NCBI GenBank assembly: GCA_002937585.1
Contig: PTKE01000010.1
Coordinates: 1-50,943, forward strand
Source of the DNA: Alphaproteobacteria bacterium MarineAlpha9_Bin6
GTDB taxonomy: Bacteria; Pseudomonadota; Alphaproteobacteria; UBA7887
Reading direction: 5' to 3'
Length of the DNA: 50,943 nucleotides
This document shows, one piece after another, positions 16,546 to 24,770 of the stretch. Position numbers and translations under genes: made by a program. How positions within the stretch are numbered: the stretch's first letter is position 1; every line of letters starts with the position of its first letter. The notes under the pieces were generated by a model that worked only from the letters and a program-made list of their open reading frames with translations, made no database searches and was not told the origin of the DNA.

Positions 16546-17712
16546 TCAGACCCCCAGGATCAAACCGCTTGTGGGTGTCACGCTCTCACCACCACTCACC
16601 AATACTAAGTTAGCGCCAGAAACCTGGGCGGTAGACTCTCCGCGCATCTGCCTGACTCCTTCCACAACTAAATTTAACCCGTGTATGTACGCTTCTGATA
16701 GAATCCCACCCGAAGTGTTACACGGACTTGCACCGCCAAGACGCAAATTCCCTTCGCTCACGTAATCACCACTTTCCCCAACGCCGCAAAATCCGAAATC
16801 TTCAAGCGCAAACAAAACCATACCGGTAAAAGCATCGTAGAACTGAACAACATCAATATCCTGTGGGCGCACGCCAGCACGCTTATATAAGTCGTGTGCT
16901 AGGTCGGCAGCATTTGCACTTGCATAAGTGTCACTGGGCATGTTGTGCCCACCAAGAATTCCTGTACCCCAGAGGTGTCCACTACTTTGCTGCGCTGCCA
17001 AAATTTCTATTGGCTGGGGTTTGAGGTCGCGTGCGCGCTCATAGGTTGTTATCAGCAAGGCAGCAGCACCATCGCTTTCCAAGCAGCAATCATAAAGCGT
17101 TAAGGGATCCGCAATCATTCTTGATGACAAATAATCGTCCATTGTTAAGCGCCGATCATGCATAACAGCGCGAGGATTTCGATTAGCATATGCCCGACAA
17201 CTCAAAGCCACCTCACCAAGGTGCTCTGGCTGAGTTCCATAAAGGTGCATATGTCGACGAACTAATGGTGCAAACATTTGCGGAGGTGCCAACATACCAA
17301 ATGGTGCAGCAAAACAAGTATGGTCCGTCCAAGGATGAAATTGGCCAAAGCGGAACGCTTGCCCCTGACAAAGAGCTCGGAAGACAATCACATAGTTGGC
17401 TTGGCCACTTTCCACAGCAGCTTGAGCGAGAGCAACCGCACCGCAACTGCCACCACCGCCGCCACCCCAGACCATCCCGGTAAAACGAAGCTGCTCTATG
17501 CCAAGCGCATTCATCAATAGCGCTGGCTCACTCCGGTCATTCGAAAATGAAGCAAAGCCATCAATTTTCTGTGGTGATATTCCAGAGTCACTCGCGGCTG
17601 CTAAAATTGCATCGCATGCTAAGGAAAGTTCGCTTTGATCTTTAATGGCGCCCCATTTCGCATATCGGCTTTCACCAATTCCGACAATGCAGGCACGACT
17701 TTGAACACTCAT
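16546..17712 (-). CDS. Thiolase-superfamily protein (SCP-x/lipid-transfer type), probable aldolase or acyl-CoA enzyme
   Basis: The 388-residue protein has the thiolase double fold and pairs with the DUF35 gene that follows. Aligned by eye on the helix ending in VESG, the usual nucleophilic Cys falls on Gly86, inside a run of six glycines (83-88). Cys90 is four residues off. The C-terminal His motif GHPxG is replaced by SEAYIHG. Two tyrosines, Tyr292 (QFYDAFTG) and Tyr342 (SEAYIHG), lie 50 residues apart in conserved blocks. This fits the Ltp2-like retro-aldolases described for steroid side-chain cleavage better than a true thiolase. The physiological substrate is unknown. Confidence 0.87.
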   Translation of the reverse strand: MSVQSRACIVGIGESRYAKWGAIKDQSELSLACDAILAAASDSGISPQKIDGFASFSNDRSEPALLMNALGIEQLRFTGMVWGGGGGGSCGAVALAQAAVESGQANYVIVFRALCQGQAFRFGQFHPWTDHTCFAAPFGMLAPPQMFAPLVRRHMHLYGTQPEHLGEVALSCRAYANRNPRAVMHDRRLTMDDYLSSRMIADPLTLYDCCLESDGAAALLITTYERARDLKPQPIEILAAQQSSGHLWGTGILGGHNMPSDTYASANAADLAHDLYKRAGVRPQDIDVVQFYDAFTGMVLFALEDFGFCGVGESGDYVSEGNLRLGGASPCNTSGGILSEAYIHGLNLVVEGVRQMRGESTAQVSGANLVLVSGGESVTPTSGLILGV

Positions 17713-17813
17713 AACTTCGGCTTTCAGGCAATTTTCTTCGTACGTGGTACCTTAAAACTCTAACGAAGGACATACCTCGTGTAGAATGAAGCGGAGCAAA
17801 AGGGAGAACGCAA

Positions 17814-18803
17814 GTGACTGGAGTGATTAATACCATTGCCGGAACGGGAGAGCGGGGATACACCGGAGACGGTGGCCCAGCAACCGCGGCTCAACTAAGT
17901 GAGCCTTTTATGTGTGAGTTTAACTCCGTGGGCAATCTGTTCATCGTAGAAGCCACCAATCACTGTCTTCGTCGTCTCGATTTGGCTACCGCTACCCTCA
18001 TTACAATAGCCGGCAGTGGCAATGCCGGTTACACAGGCGATGGTGGACCCGCCGACCAAGCCAGTTTCAACGAACCCTACGCTTTACAGGTCGATAAAAA
18101 CGGAGACATATATGTGGTCGATCGACTCAATGCCGCTATCCGAAAGATTACAGCATCGAGTGGTATAATCACCACATTTGCTGGTGGCAAAGGTACAGAC
18201 GCATTCGAAGAGCCTAATGATTGCTTTCTCGATCAGCATGGTGGCCTGTTGGTAGCCGATGTACAAAGCCAACAAATTACACGGGTAGACCTAGCAACAC
18301 GTACCGTCACCCTAGTCGCTGGTGACGGCCAAAAAGCCCGCAAAGGGGACGCTGGACTCGCCCTCAAAGCCAGCATAAAAGGTGCACGCGCTATATGCTT
18401 GGACAGTCAAGGAAATCTCTATATTTGCGAACGAGAAGGAAATGGGATTCGACGGGTTGATGGCGATGGCATCATGTCAACCGTTGCAGGTACCGGCGAG
18501 CGTGGCTATGCCGGAGACGGGGGGCCTGCAGTCGCCTCTACCTGGGATGGTCCTAAAGCTATCCGCTGCGACGCCCAAGACAACTTGATTGTTGTAGATA
18601 CGGAAAATCATGCTGTCCGCCGGATAGACCGAGCGACCTCCATTGTCACCACCGTAGCAGGCGGGCGCCGTGGAAGCGGAGGCGACGGTGGACCCGCAGT
18701 AACTGCCGGGTTAGACCGACCCCACGCCTGCAGCATCGACGGGGATGGCAGCCTCTACATCGCTGACAGCGACAATCACCGCATCCGACGGGTGCAAAGT
18801 TAG
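17814..18803 (+). CDS. NHL-repeat beta-propeller protein
   Basis: The 329-residue protein is built from about five to six NHL-type blades, each with a variant of the motif GTGERGYTGDGGPA followed by a blade ending like LFIVEATNHCLRRLD. Copies of the Gly-rich motif start near residues 9, 67, 173, 226 and 283; the third (GDGQKARKGDAGLA) is degenerate. It has no signal peptide or membrane segment, so it should be cytoplasmic, whereas many NHL proteins are exported. The start is GTG with AGGGAG eight bases upstream. It is divergent from the thiolase gene. The function is unknown; the fold suggests ligand binding or an enzyme of the SMP-30/NHL type. Confidence 0.85.
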   Translation: MTGVINTIAGTGERGYTGDGGPATAAQLSEPFMCEFNSVGNLFIVEATNHCLRRLDLATATLITIAGSGNAGYTGDGGPADQASFNEPYALQVDKNGDIYVVDRLNAAIRKITASSGIITTFAGGKGTDAFEEPNDCFLDQHGGLLVADVQSQQITRVDLATRTVTLVAGDGQKARKGDAGLALKASIKGARAICLDSQGNLYICEREGNGIRRVDGDGIMSTVAGTGERGYAGDGGPAVASTWDGPKAIRCDAQDNLIVVDTENHAVRRIDRATSIVTTVAGGRRGSGGDGGPAVTAGLDRPHACSIDGDGSLYIADSDNHRIRRVQS

Positions 18804-19018
18804 AGAGGGTAACCATATATATAGTTGACTTGTAATATGGGAGTTGCAACTTCGTTGCAGCTTTGCATATGCGGATAGGTACCTTACCAATTTACATCTG
18901 AACAGTTGATCCCGTTACACCACGGGTAACTAGAAATACATAACCCAGCCCCAAGTGCTTTCTCTTTTCCCTTTTTGAAAACATAGGATTGGAATTGGTG
19001 AGAACCCAGTGTCATCCA

Positions 19019-19516
19019 TTAATTTTCCATCAGACCATGACGCCGATGCCAAGTTTCAATCGATTCATCTGGATAACAATCAAAGTGTATGTGTTTTTTT
19101 CCTGTGTCCGGGGTTACCCACTCGGGCGCAGAGTTCAGCATGATGTGTATCGTCTCTGGCGTTTTTGGAAGCTTCGTGTCTATAGCGGAGGCAAACGGAT
19201 GGACCAAATCCGGCCAACGTGGATCTTCACACCAAAGAGCAGATCCGCAAATCCCGCAAAAATTTCGACGCAAATAACTTAGTTTATCTTCCGCTGCGCC
19301 GCCTGCAACGGATTCGGCGCTCGCTCGGTATGTCTTGACGGACCTTAGACCAACAATCTTGAGACTTTTTGCCTGACCAGCCAAATTGATCGTGAATCCG
19401 CCTCCACCTTGGGTCTTGCGACAAACTGCACAATAGCACCGCATGAACGGATAGGACGTCGCCGATTCAACGGAAAACTTAACTGCACGGCAATGACAGG
19501 AACCTTGGAGCAGCAT
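19019..19516 (-). CDS. GFA family (glutathione-dependent formaldehyde-activating enzyme/CENP-V-like) protein
   Basis: The 165-residue protein has the GFA zinc sites: GSCHCRAVKFSV near the start, CYCAVCRKTQGGGG in the middle and NFCGICGSALW (about 88-100). The family name comes from Gfa of Paracoccus, but most members have no proven enzyme activity. ATG 19516 was chosen over 19525 because AAGGA is eight bases before it. It stands alone, 11.6 kb from the formaldehyde dehydrogenase gene frmA, so a link to formaldehyde is possible but not supported by context. Confidence 0.87.
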   Translation of the reverse strand: MLLQGSCHCRAVKFSVESATSYPFMRCYCAVCRKTQGGGGFTINLAGQAKSLKIVGLRSVKTYRASAESVAGGAAEDKLSYLRRNFCGICGSALWCEDPRWPDLVHPFASAIDTKLPKTPETIHIMLNSAPEWVTPDTGKKHIHFDCYPDESIETWHRRHGLMEN

Positions 19517-19570
19517 AGTGTACATCCTTTACAATAAACTTGTGCCGACTCGCACCGTCTGAGACCGAAT

Positions 19571-19864
19571 GTGATTTTAAAAAATCCAATCATACCTTCG
19601 GATACCGCAGAAACAATTGCTCTCCGTGCACTCGCCTATGTTGTGGGACGAGACACAGCACTAAAACAGTTAATTGCTCAAACGGGAGTCGCCCCCTCCT
19701 CTTTGCACGAAAGAGCAAGCGATCCCGCTCTTTTAGCGGGCGTCCTTGATTTTCTCTTTTCCAATGAAACATTCCTGGTTGATTTTTGTGAAATTGAGGG
19801 GTTTTCGCCTGACAACCTGGACCACGTTCGACAAGCCTTATCTGGTGCACCGACAGATTGGTAA
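19571..19864 (+). CDS. DUF3572 family protein
   Basis: This 97-residue protein matches the alphaproteobacterial DUF3572 pattern: an N-terminal helix ETIALRALAYVVGRD, the central TGVAPSSLHERASDPALLAGVLDFL and a C-terminal acidic helix. Function is unknown. It starts with GTG and lies six bases upstream of the HAD hydrolase, an arrangement I recall from related genomes. It is predicted soluble and all-helical. Confidence 0.82.
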   Translation: MILKNPIIPSDTAETIALRALAYVVGRDTALKQLIAQTGVAPSSLHERASDPALLAGVLDFLFSNETFLVDFCEIEGFSPDNLDHVRQALSGAPTDW

Positions 19865-19870
19865 TCGTTC

Positions 19871-20542
19871 ATGACAAATGATTTGCTCGAAAACACCCGC
19901 CATCAAATCTCGTCTATCATCATCGATCGGAATCGACCTCTGATTATTTCGGATGCCGACGAAGTGTTAGTAGTGTTTATGGCCCGGTTTGAGCTTTTTT
20001 TAAACGAGCAAAATTACTTTTTCGACTGGTCTAGTTTTCGATTAACAGGGAATATTCGTCGCAAATCTGACAACTATACATTTTCTCAAAATGAGGTCCT
20101 CTCTTTGCTAGATACATTTTTTGCAAAAGAAACTCAGAGCCTTGACGCAGTTCCCGGAGCCATCGAGGCGTTGAATCTGCTGTCGTTACGCGCTCAAATC
20201 GTCATACTCAGTAATGTTCCGTTCACTTATCACGCCGAACGCGAGAGATGCCTGGTCGAGCACGGCATGAACTACCCATTGATAATCAACAATGGACTAA
20301 AAGGTCCGGCAGTAAGAGCCCTCGCCGGACCAGCTCGAGCTCCCGTCTTCTTTATCGATGATTCACCCAGCCATATTGAATCCGTGGCAACACAGGCAGA
20401 CCATGTTCGACGAATTCATTTTGTTCATGACACCCGTCTCGCAGAATTGGTTGGTCCAGCACCAGAGAGCCATCACCGGATCGACTCCTGGCCTGAAGCA
20501 AGGACCACCATCGAAAAGGAGCTGTCCGCGGCAGGTTTTTAA
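19871..20542 (+). CDS. HAD-superfamily hydrolase
   Basis: The 223-residue protein carries all HAD motifs: I, IISDADEVL (nucleophile Asp28, Asp30); II, VILSNVP; III, a Lys in NGLKGP; and IV, FIDDSPSH. A cap region lies between motifs I and II. It probably hydrolyses a phosphomonoester, with unknown substrate. The spacing of six bases from DUF3572 and 16 bases to the ROK kinase suggests one operon running into dinB. Confidence 0.87.
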   Translation: MTNDLLENTRHQISSIIIDRNRPLIISDADEVLVVFMARFELFLNEQNYFFDWSSFRLTGNIRRKSDNYTFSQNEVLSLLDTFFAKETQSLDAVPGAIEALNLLSLRAQIVILSNVPFTYHAERERCLVEHGMNYPLIINNGLKGPAVRALAGPARAPVFFIDDSPSHIESVATQADHVRRIHFVHDTRLAELVGPAPESHHRIDSWPEARTTIEKELSAAGF

Positions 20543-20558
20543 TGACTGACATTTGACT

Positions 20559-21467
20559 ATGAGAATCGGAATTGATCTTGGAGGCACCAAGACTGAAGCT
20601 ATACTACTGAGCCCAACGGGGAACGAGATTGCACGTAAGCGAGTTGCCACACCGCGCAACGATTATTCAGGCACTGTCGACACAATCGTTAATTTAGTCC
20701 GGGAAATGGAATCTCGCGCGCAAGCACCCTGTTCTGTCGGTGTTGCTACACCTGGTGCACTATCTCCAGCCAGCGGCTTAATCAAAAATGCCAATTCAAC
20801 CTGGTTAAACGGCCACGCATTAAACCTTGATCTTGAAGCGGCACTAGAACAACCCGTGCGCATAGCCAACGATGCAAATTGCTTCGCGCTGTCCGAAGCT
20901 GTAGACGGTGCCGCTACCAATACCCAAGTAGTATTTGGGGCAATTCTTGGCACCGGCGTAGGTGGCGGCCTGGTTATAGGGAAGCGCGTTTTGCTTGGTC
21001 GAAACGCGGTCGCGGGAGAATGGGGCCACAACCCCCTTCCTTGGCTTGACAATGATGAAAGACCTGGGCCGAAATGCTTTTGTGGCCAACAAGGGTGCAT
21101 CGAAACTTTTCTTTCGGGACCCGCACTCGTGTCTTCCTATCAAAAAATCGGTGGTACGTTAACCAGTGCCAAAGCCATTGCTACCGCTGCGATTGAAGAT
21201 GCACAGGCACAATTTATACTCGCACGTTATGTGAACCATCTTGCTCGCGCATTGGCACAGGTGATCAACATCTTAGATCCAGATGTGATTGTTCTTGGCG
21301 GTGGTCTTTCCAATATCGAATTGCTGTACGAGCGGGTGCCGGACCTGTGGCATCCTTATATTTTTTCCGACCAAGTCGGTACGGTATTGAAACGTAATCA
21401 TCATGGAGATTCCGGTGGCGTACGTGGAGCAGCGTGGCTTTGGGATAGCCAGAAATCATGGACGTAG
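20559..21467 (+). CDS. ROK family sugar kinase (fructokinase/glucokinase-like)
   Basis: The 302-residue protein begins with the ATP-binding DLGGTKTEAILL, has the catalytic Asp in IANDANCFALSEA, and the ROK zinc motif GEWGHNPLPW ... CFCGQQGCIETFLSG. The short GHNPLPW spacing and single domain resemble bacterial Mak-type fructokinases, which phosphorylate fructose or a related hexose. No helix-turn-helix is present, so it is an enzyme and not a ROK repressor. ATG 20559 is preferred over TTG 20553. Its last ten bases overlap dinB. Confidence 0.88.
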   Translation: MRIGIDLGGTKTEAILLSPTGNEIARKRVATPRNDYSGTVDTIVNLVREMESRAQAPCSVGVATPGALSPASGLIKNANSTWLNGHALNLDLEAALEQPVRIANDANCFALSEAVDGAATNTQVVFGAILGTGVGGGLVIGKRVLLGRNAVAGEWGHNPLPWLDNDERPGPKCFCGQQGCIETFLSGPALVSSYQKIGGTLTSAKAIATAAIEDAQAQFILARYVNHLARALAQVINILDPDVIVLGGGLSNIELLYERVPDLWHPYIFSDQVGTVLKRNHHGDSGGVRGAAWLWDSQKSWT

Positions 21468-22636
21468 AACCCGGTCTGTGTCGAGATTGCGGAGCACACC
21501 TAACTGAGGCTCCTATCAAATATTGTCCAAGCTGCACAAGCCCTCGCCTTCTACGGCATCCTGATTTGTTGACTCTTTCCATTGCACATGTGGATTGCGA
21601 TGCGTTTTATGCCTCAGTGGAAAAGCGCGATGATCCCTCGCTCTTGGATAAACCGGTAATTATCGGTGGTGGGAAACGCGGCGTCGTAAGCACTTGTTGT
21701 TATATCGCACGTATGCACGGCGTGCACTCGGCAATGCCCATGTTTCAAGCTCTTCGAGCATGTCCGGATGCCATCGTGATCCGCCCAAACATGGCAAAAT
21801 ATCAAGCAGTTGGGTATGAGGTGCGCGACCTGATGTCAGAGGTAACACCGTTAGTCGAACCAATATCCATCGACGAAGCATATCTAGATTTAGAACACCT
21901 TCTTACCCAAGAATCGGAAAGCCCTGCATTTGCACTCATTCACCTTGCCAAGCGACTTGAAAAAGAACTCGGAATCACTGCATCGATTGGCCTTGGCCCA
22001 AATAAATTTCTTGCAAAGCTGGCCTCTGACCTGGACAAGCCGCGGGGTTTCTCCCTGATAGGCAGTAATGAAGCACGTTCGTTTTTGGCACCTATGTCAG
22101 CAACCAAGATTTGGGGAGTAGGCCCCGCTCTTACTCGGCGTCTGGCGGAGGCCGGTATAAACAAAATCGGACAACTTCAAACTCGGGGTGAGGATGAGCT
22201 AGTAACCCGCTTTGGCTCAATTGGTCGCCGATTAGCACGATTCTCCATCGGAGAAGACGCGCGCTCAGTCGGCACCCGAAGCATCCGCAAAAGCGTATCA
22301 GCTGAAACAACTTTTGAACACGACCTTGCTGCTTTCTTCGAAATAGAGCAAGCACTGCAAGGTTTATGTAAACGGGTCAGTGAGCGCTTGAGACGTGCCA
22401 ACATGGCTGGTAACGCTATTGTGCTGAAGCTAAAAACATCCGATTTCAAACTTCGGACTAGAACTGCAAGCCTCTCCTTTCCAACCCAGCGGGCCAACCT
22501 CCTTTACGAAACGGGCGCAACACTGTTGACAAGGGAACTAGATGGCAAAACGAAGTTTAGGCTCATCGGAATCGGTGTCACGCGCCTCACCGACACCTTA
22601 GATGCGGACCCCCCTGATATGTTGGATAGCTCCTAA
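21458..22636 (+). CDS. dinB: DNA polymerase IV (Y-family) with N-terminal zinc ribbon
   Basis: DinB performs error-prone translesion synthesis. The 392-residue protein has the catalytic acidic residues in HVDCDAFYASVE (Asp46) and ISIDEAYLDL (Asp139, Glu140), the GIGPNK-like loop GLGPNKFLAKLASD and a little-finger domain. An extra N-terminal zinc ribbon (Cys8, Cys11, Cys23, Cys26) precedes the polymerase; this extension is known in part of the alphaproteobacterial DinB group. The C-terminus lacks an obvious beta-clamp motif by eye. It overlaps the ROK gene by ten bases. No LexA box was recognised. Confidence 0.93.
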   Translation: MDVEPGLCRDCGAHLTEAPIKYCPSCTSPRLLRHPDLLTLSIAHVDCDAFYASVEKRDDPSLLDKPVIIGGGKRGVVSTCCYIARMHGVHSAMPMFQALRACPDAIVIRPNMAKYQAVGYEVRDLMSEVTPLVEPISIDEAYLDLEHLLTQESESPAFALIHLAKRLEKELGITASIGLGPNKFLAKLASDLDKPRGFSLIGSNEARSFLAPMSATKIWGVGPALTRRLAEAGINKIGQLQTRGEDELVTRFGSIGRRLARFSIGEDARSVGTRSIRKSVSAETTFEHDLAAFFEIEQALQGLCKRVSERLRRANMAGNAIVLKLKTSDFKLRTRTASLSFPTQRANLLYETGATLLTRELDGKTKFRLIGIGVTRLTDTLDADPPDMLDSS

Positions 22637-22721
22637 GCTCCTAGGAATCTGAATGCCTAGTGGATTGGAGCATTCTTATCCTAAGTTTGAAACTATATTT
22701 AGTGTTGGATATCGTCGCAAA

Positions 22722-23552
22722 TCAGCAATCCGGCGGTGAATGATATTCTAAGTGCTCAATGAGGCCGCGGATCGCGAAGTTTCCATAATCAAGATCCATA
22801 CCCGGAGATACGCCGTTTTCCATGACCCGAAAATGTACCTCAAATTCTGGCTCGTGATCTCCCTCCCCATAAGGGAAATAAGCCATTGCCACAGGCCATG
22901 AACGCAACCCCTTGAGGGCGGCACTAGCCGACGAGTTGGATTGGGACAAGTCATCAGGTTCATCGGAAGGCGCAATCACTGGACCGATAAAAGCGGAAAC
23001 CTCGTTCAAACTATCATCTCCCGTGCCGCTAAAGACGTTGCGCGTGAGTATGCGTCCACCCGCCATAGCATGTTCGAGAGTCAAGAAAAGATGCTCCGTC
23101 GGGAAAAGAGTGCCTGCAGGTAGGTCGATCGAACTCTCCTTAGGTTTACTGAAGCGGGCCACCCCCCCAACTCTCTCGGGATCAAGCTCTGCGCGACCTT
23201 CCACCTGCTCATTCAGCTTATCATTCGTGGTGCTGCGCATCGTGTAGCGGAACTCGCTCCCGTCACGAGACTCCCAACTGGAGAAACTAAAACGGTTGTT
23301 GATTGCTTTGCCGCTGGGACCGGAAAAAATCATTCGAACATGCTGCGTTAAGGTCCAGCCATCGCAAACATCATTCCAATCAAGGTACATTTTCCCAGTC
23401 ACGTCCGTAAAATCGGCGCTGCTACCCCCAGACAAAAGACGAAGGTCATAAATTGCCCGGTGTGCGGCCAAGTCTGCAGACCAAACTGATGTCCCGGAAT
23501 AGACCAATCCTAGGACAAAAAGCAACATTACGCGTTTACAAAATAAAGCCAT
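22722..23552 (-). CDS. eipB: DUF1849/EipB-like periplasmic cell-envelope integrity protein
   Basis: The 276-residue protein has a signal peptide (basic MALFCKR, hydrophobic core, likely cleavage after Ser25) and the DUF1849 beta-rich body with AHRAIYDLRL and DWNDVCDGWTLTQ. Cys63 and the terminal Cys276 match the disulfide pair known from Brucella EipB, a periplasmic beta-spiral protein needed for envelope integrity. The fit in length and in the last-residue Cys is good. GGAGG lies nine bases before the ATG. It is monocistronic, divergent from a decayed dehydrogenase and convergent with dinB. Confidence 0.85.
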   Translation of the reverse strand: MALFCKRVMLLFVLGLVYSGTSVWSADLAAHRAIYDLRLLSGGSSADFTDVTGKMYLDWNDVCDGWTLTQHVRMIFSGPSGKAINNRFSFSSWESRDGSEFRYTMRSTTNDKLNEQVEGRAELDPERVGGVARFSKPKESSIDLPAGTLFPTEHLFLTLEHAMAGGRILTRNVFSGTGDDSLNEVSAFIGPVIAPSDEPDDLSQSNSSASAALKGLRSWPVAMAYFPYGEGDHEPEFEVHFRVMENGVSPGMDLDYGNFAIRGLIEHLEYHSPPDC

Positions 23553-23705
23553 ATTTCATAACCTCCAACCGGGTACGGCTACACTACAACACCACAGCAT
23601 TCGCACGTAGGACCAAACCGTGTCCAAAACCGCTTTTGCTCGAACGAAGCGGGACAAGGGCTTGGACTTTTCCCTTGAGACCACCGCGCTAATACAGTCG
23701 GATTC

Positions 23706-24672
23706 ATGACGAACCAAGTAAGAATACTGGCTACACGCCATTACCCCGAGGCTATCGAGCAGCGCCTCGCCCAGGACTACAATGCTACACTTAATCCCCA
23801 GGACCGTTATTTCAACACCAAAGATCTAGTACGAGCATCAAGCGATATGGGCGGTCTGCTGATCTCGGCAAGAGAAACATTCGACGCACAATGCATTATC
23901 GCATTACCACGAAGCGTAGGGATTCTAGGCGCTTATTCTGCAGGAACAGACCATATCGATATAAGTGCCGCGCTCCAACGTGGACTAATCGTAACAAGTA
24001 CCCACGGGGATTTAAAAGAAAAGTGTGCTGATCTTGCGATGCTGTTGCTGCTTAATGCGGCAAGAAGGGCATTCGAGGGTGATCAATTAATTCTTTTCGA
24101 AAATGGATCGGATGGACACCAACGCAATTGCTCGGAATGGGGTTCCAAGCGAAGCGCCTCGGCATCTTGGAGATGGAAGAAATTGACCGCACATCGGCAC
24201 ACCGTGCAACCGCGTTTCGCCTATCCATCCATTATTATAACAGAAAACGCTTGCCCCCCAAAATTGGAAGCTGGCGCAACATGTCATGCCAACCCTGATC
24301 GAATGTTAGGCATCTCTGATTTCCTCTCTCTAAACTGCCCAGCAACGCCAAAGACGGTTGGCTTTTTGAACTGGCCACGGTTTTCTCTTCTTCCGGACCG
24401 GTCCGTCGTCATCAATATCTCTCGTGGGGAATTGATTGACAAAGCAGCACTGAGCAACGCTTTAATCACAGGAAAATTGGCGGCGGCCGGTCTAGATGTC
24501 TTCCAGAACGAACCCAATGTTCGAGCTAACCCACGAGACTTGCCCAATGTTTTTCTCCTGCCACATGCCAGCATGTGCGCCGTTAGATATCCGAATTGCA
24601 ACGGGTATGCCGATTTTGAACGGATTTGACGCCTTTTTCGCCGGACACGAGGTACCAAATCGAATTGTGTAA
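23706..24672 (+). pseudogene. Decayed D-isomer-specific 2-hydroxyacid dehydrogenase
   Basis: An open frame of 307 codons exists (23706-24629), but it splices coding and non-coding segments. Residues 1-135 and about 190-295 fit the family (YSAGTDHIDI, DFLSLNCPATPKT, VVINISRGELID, AAAGLDVFQNEP). Between them, about 24112-24265, the family sequence continues in another frame (WTPTQLLGMGFQAKRLGIL), and the Rossmann motif there is ruined: GxGxxG reads EMEEID. After about 24590 the tail lies in a further frame (NGFDAFFAGHEVPNRIV) and stops at 24670-24672. The protein made from the open frame would have no nucleotide-binding site. Relatives are glyoxylate/hydroxypyruvate-reductase-like. Confidence 0.85.
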
Positions 24673-24770
24673 AGTTATAGGATCAAACGAAAGTTTAACG
24701 CCTCAGGCCGATTAATAGTCACCACCATGACATCTTCACTGCACTCAAGATGTAATAGTTTGGCCTCTCT

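Noticed and set aside
17814-18803. Repeated DNA in the NHL gene considered as a tandem repeat element.
   Set aside because: The repetition is at protein level (propeller blades) and the DNA copies diverge; it is part of the coding sequence.
18811-18930. Weak hairpins after the NHL gene (CCATAT/ATATGG, and CCCGT/ACGGG at 18911-18926).
   Set aside because: Stems are short, loops long or without a T-run, so they were not called as terminators.
19019-19516. GFA-family gene considered part of a formaldehyde operon with frmA.
   Set aside because: It lies 11.6 kb away on the opposite strand, and most GFA-fold proteins have no shown role with formaldehyde.
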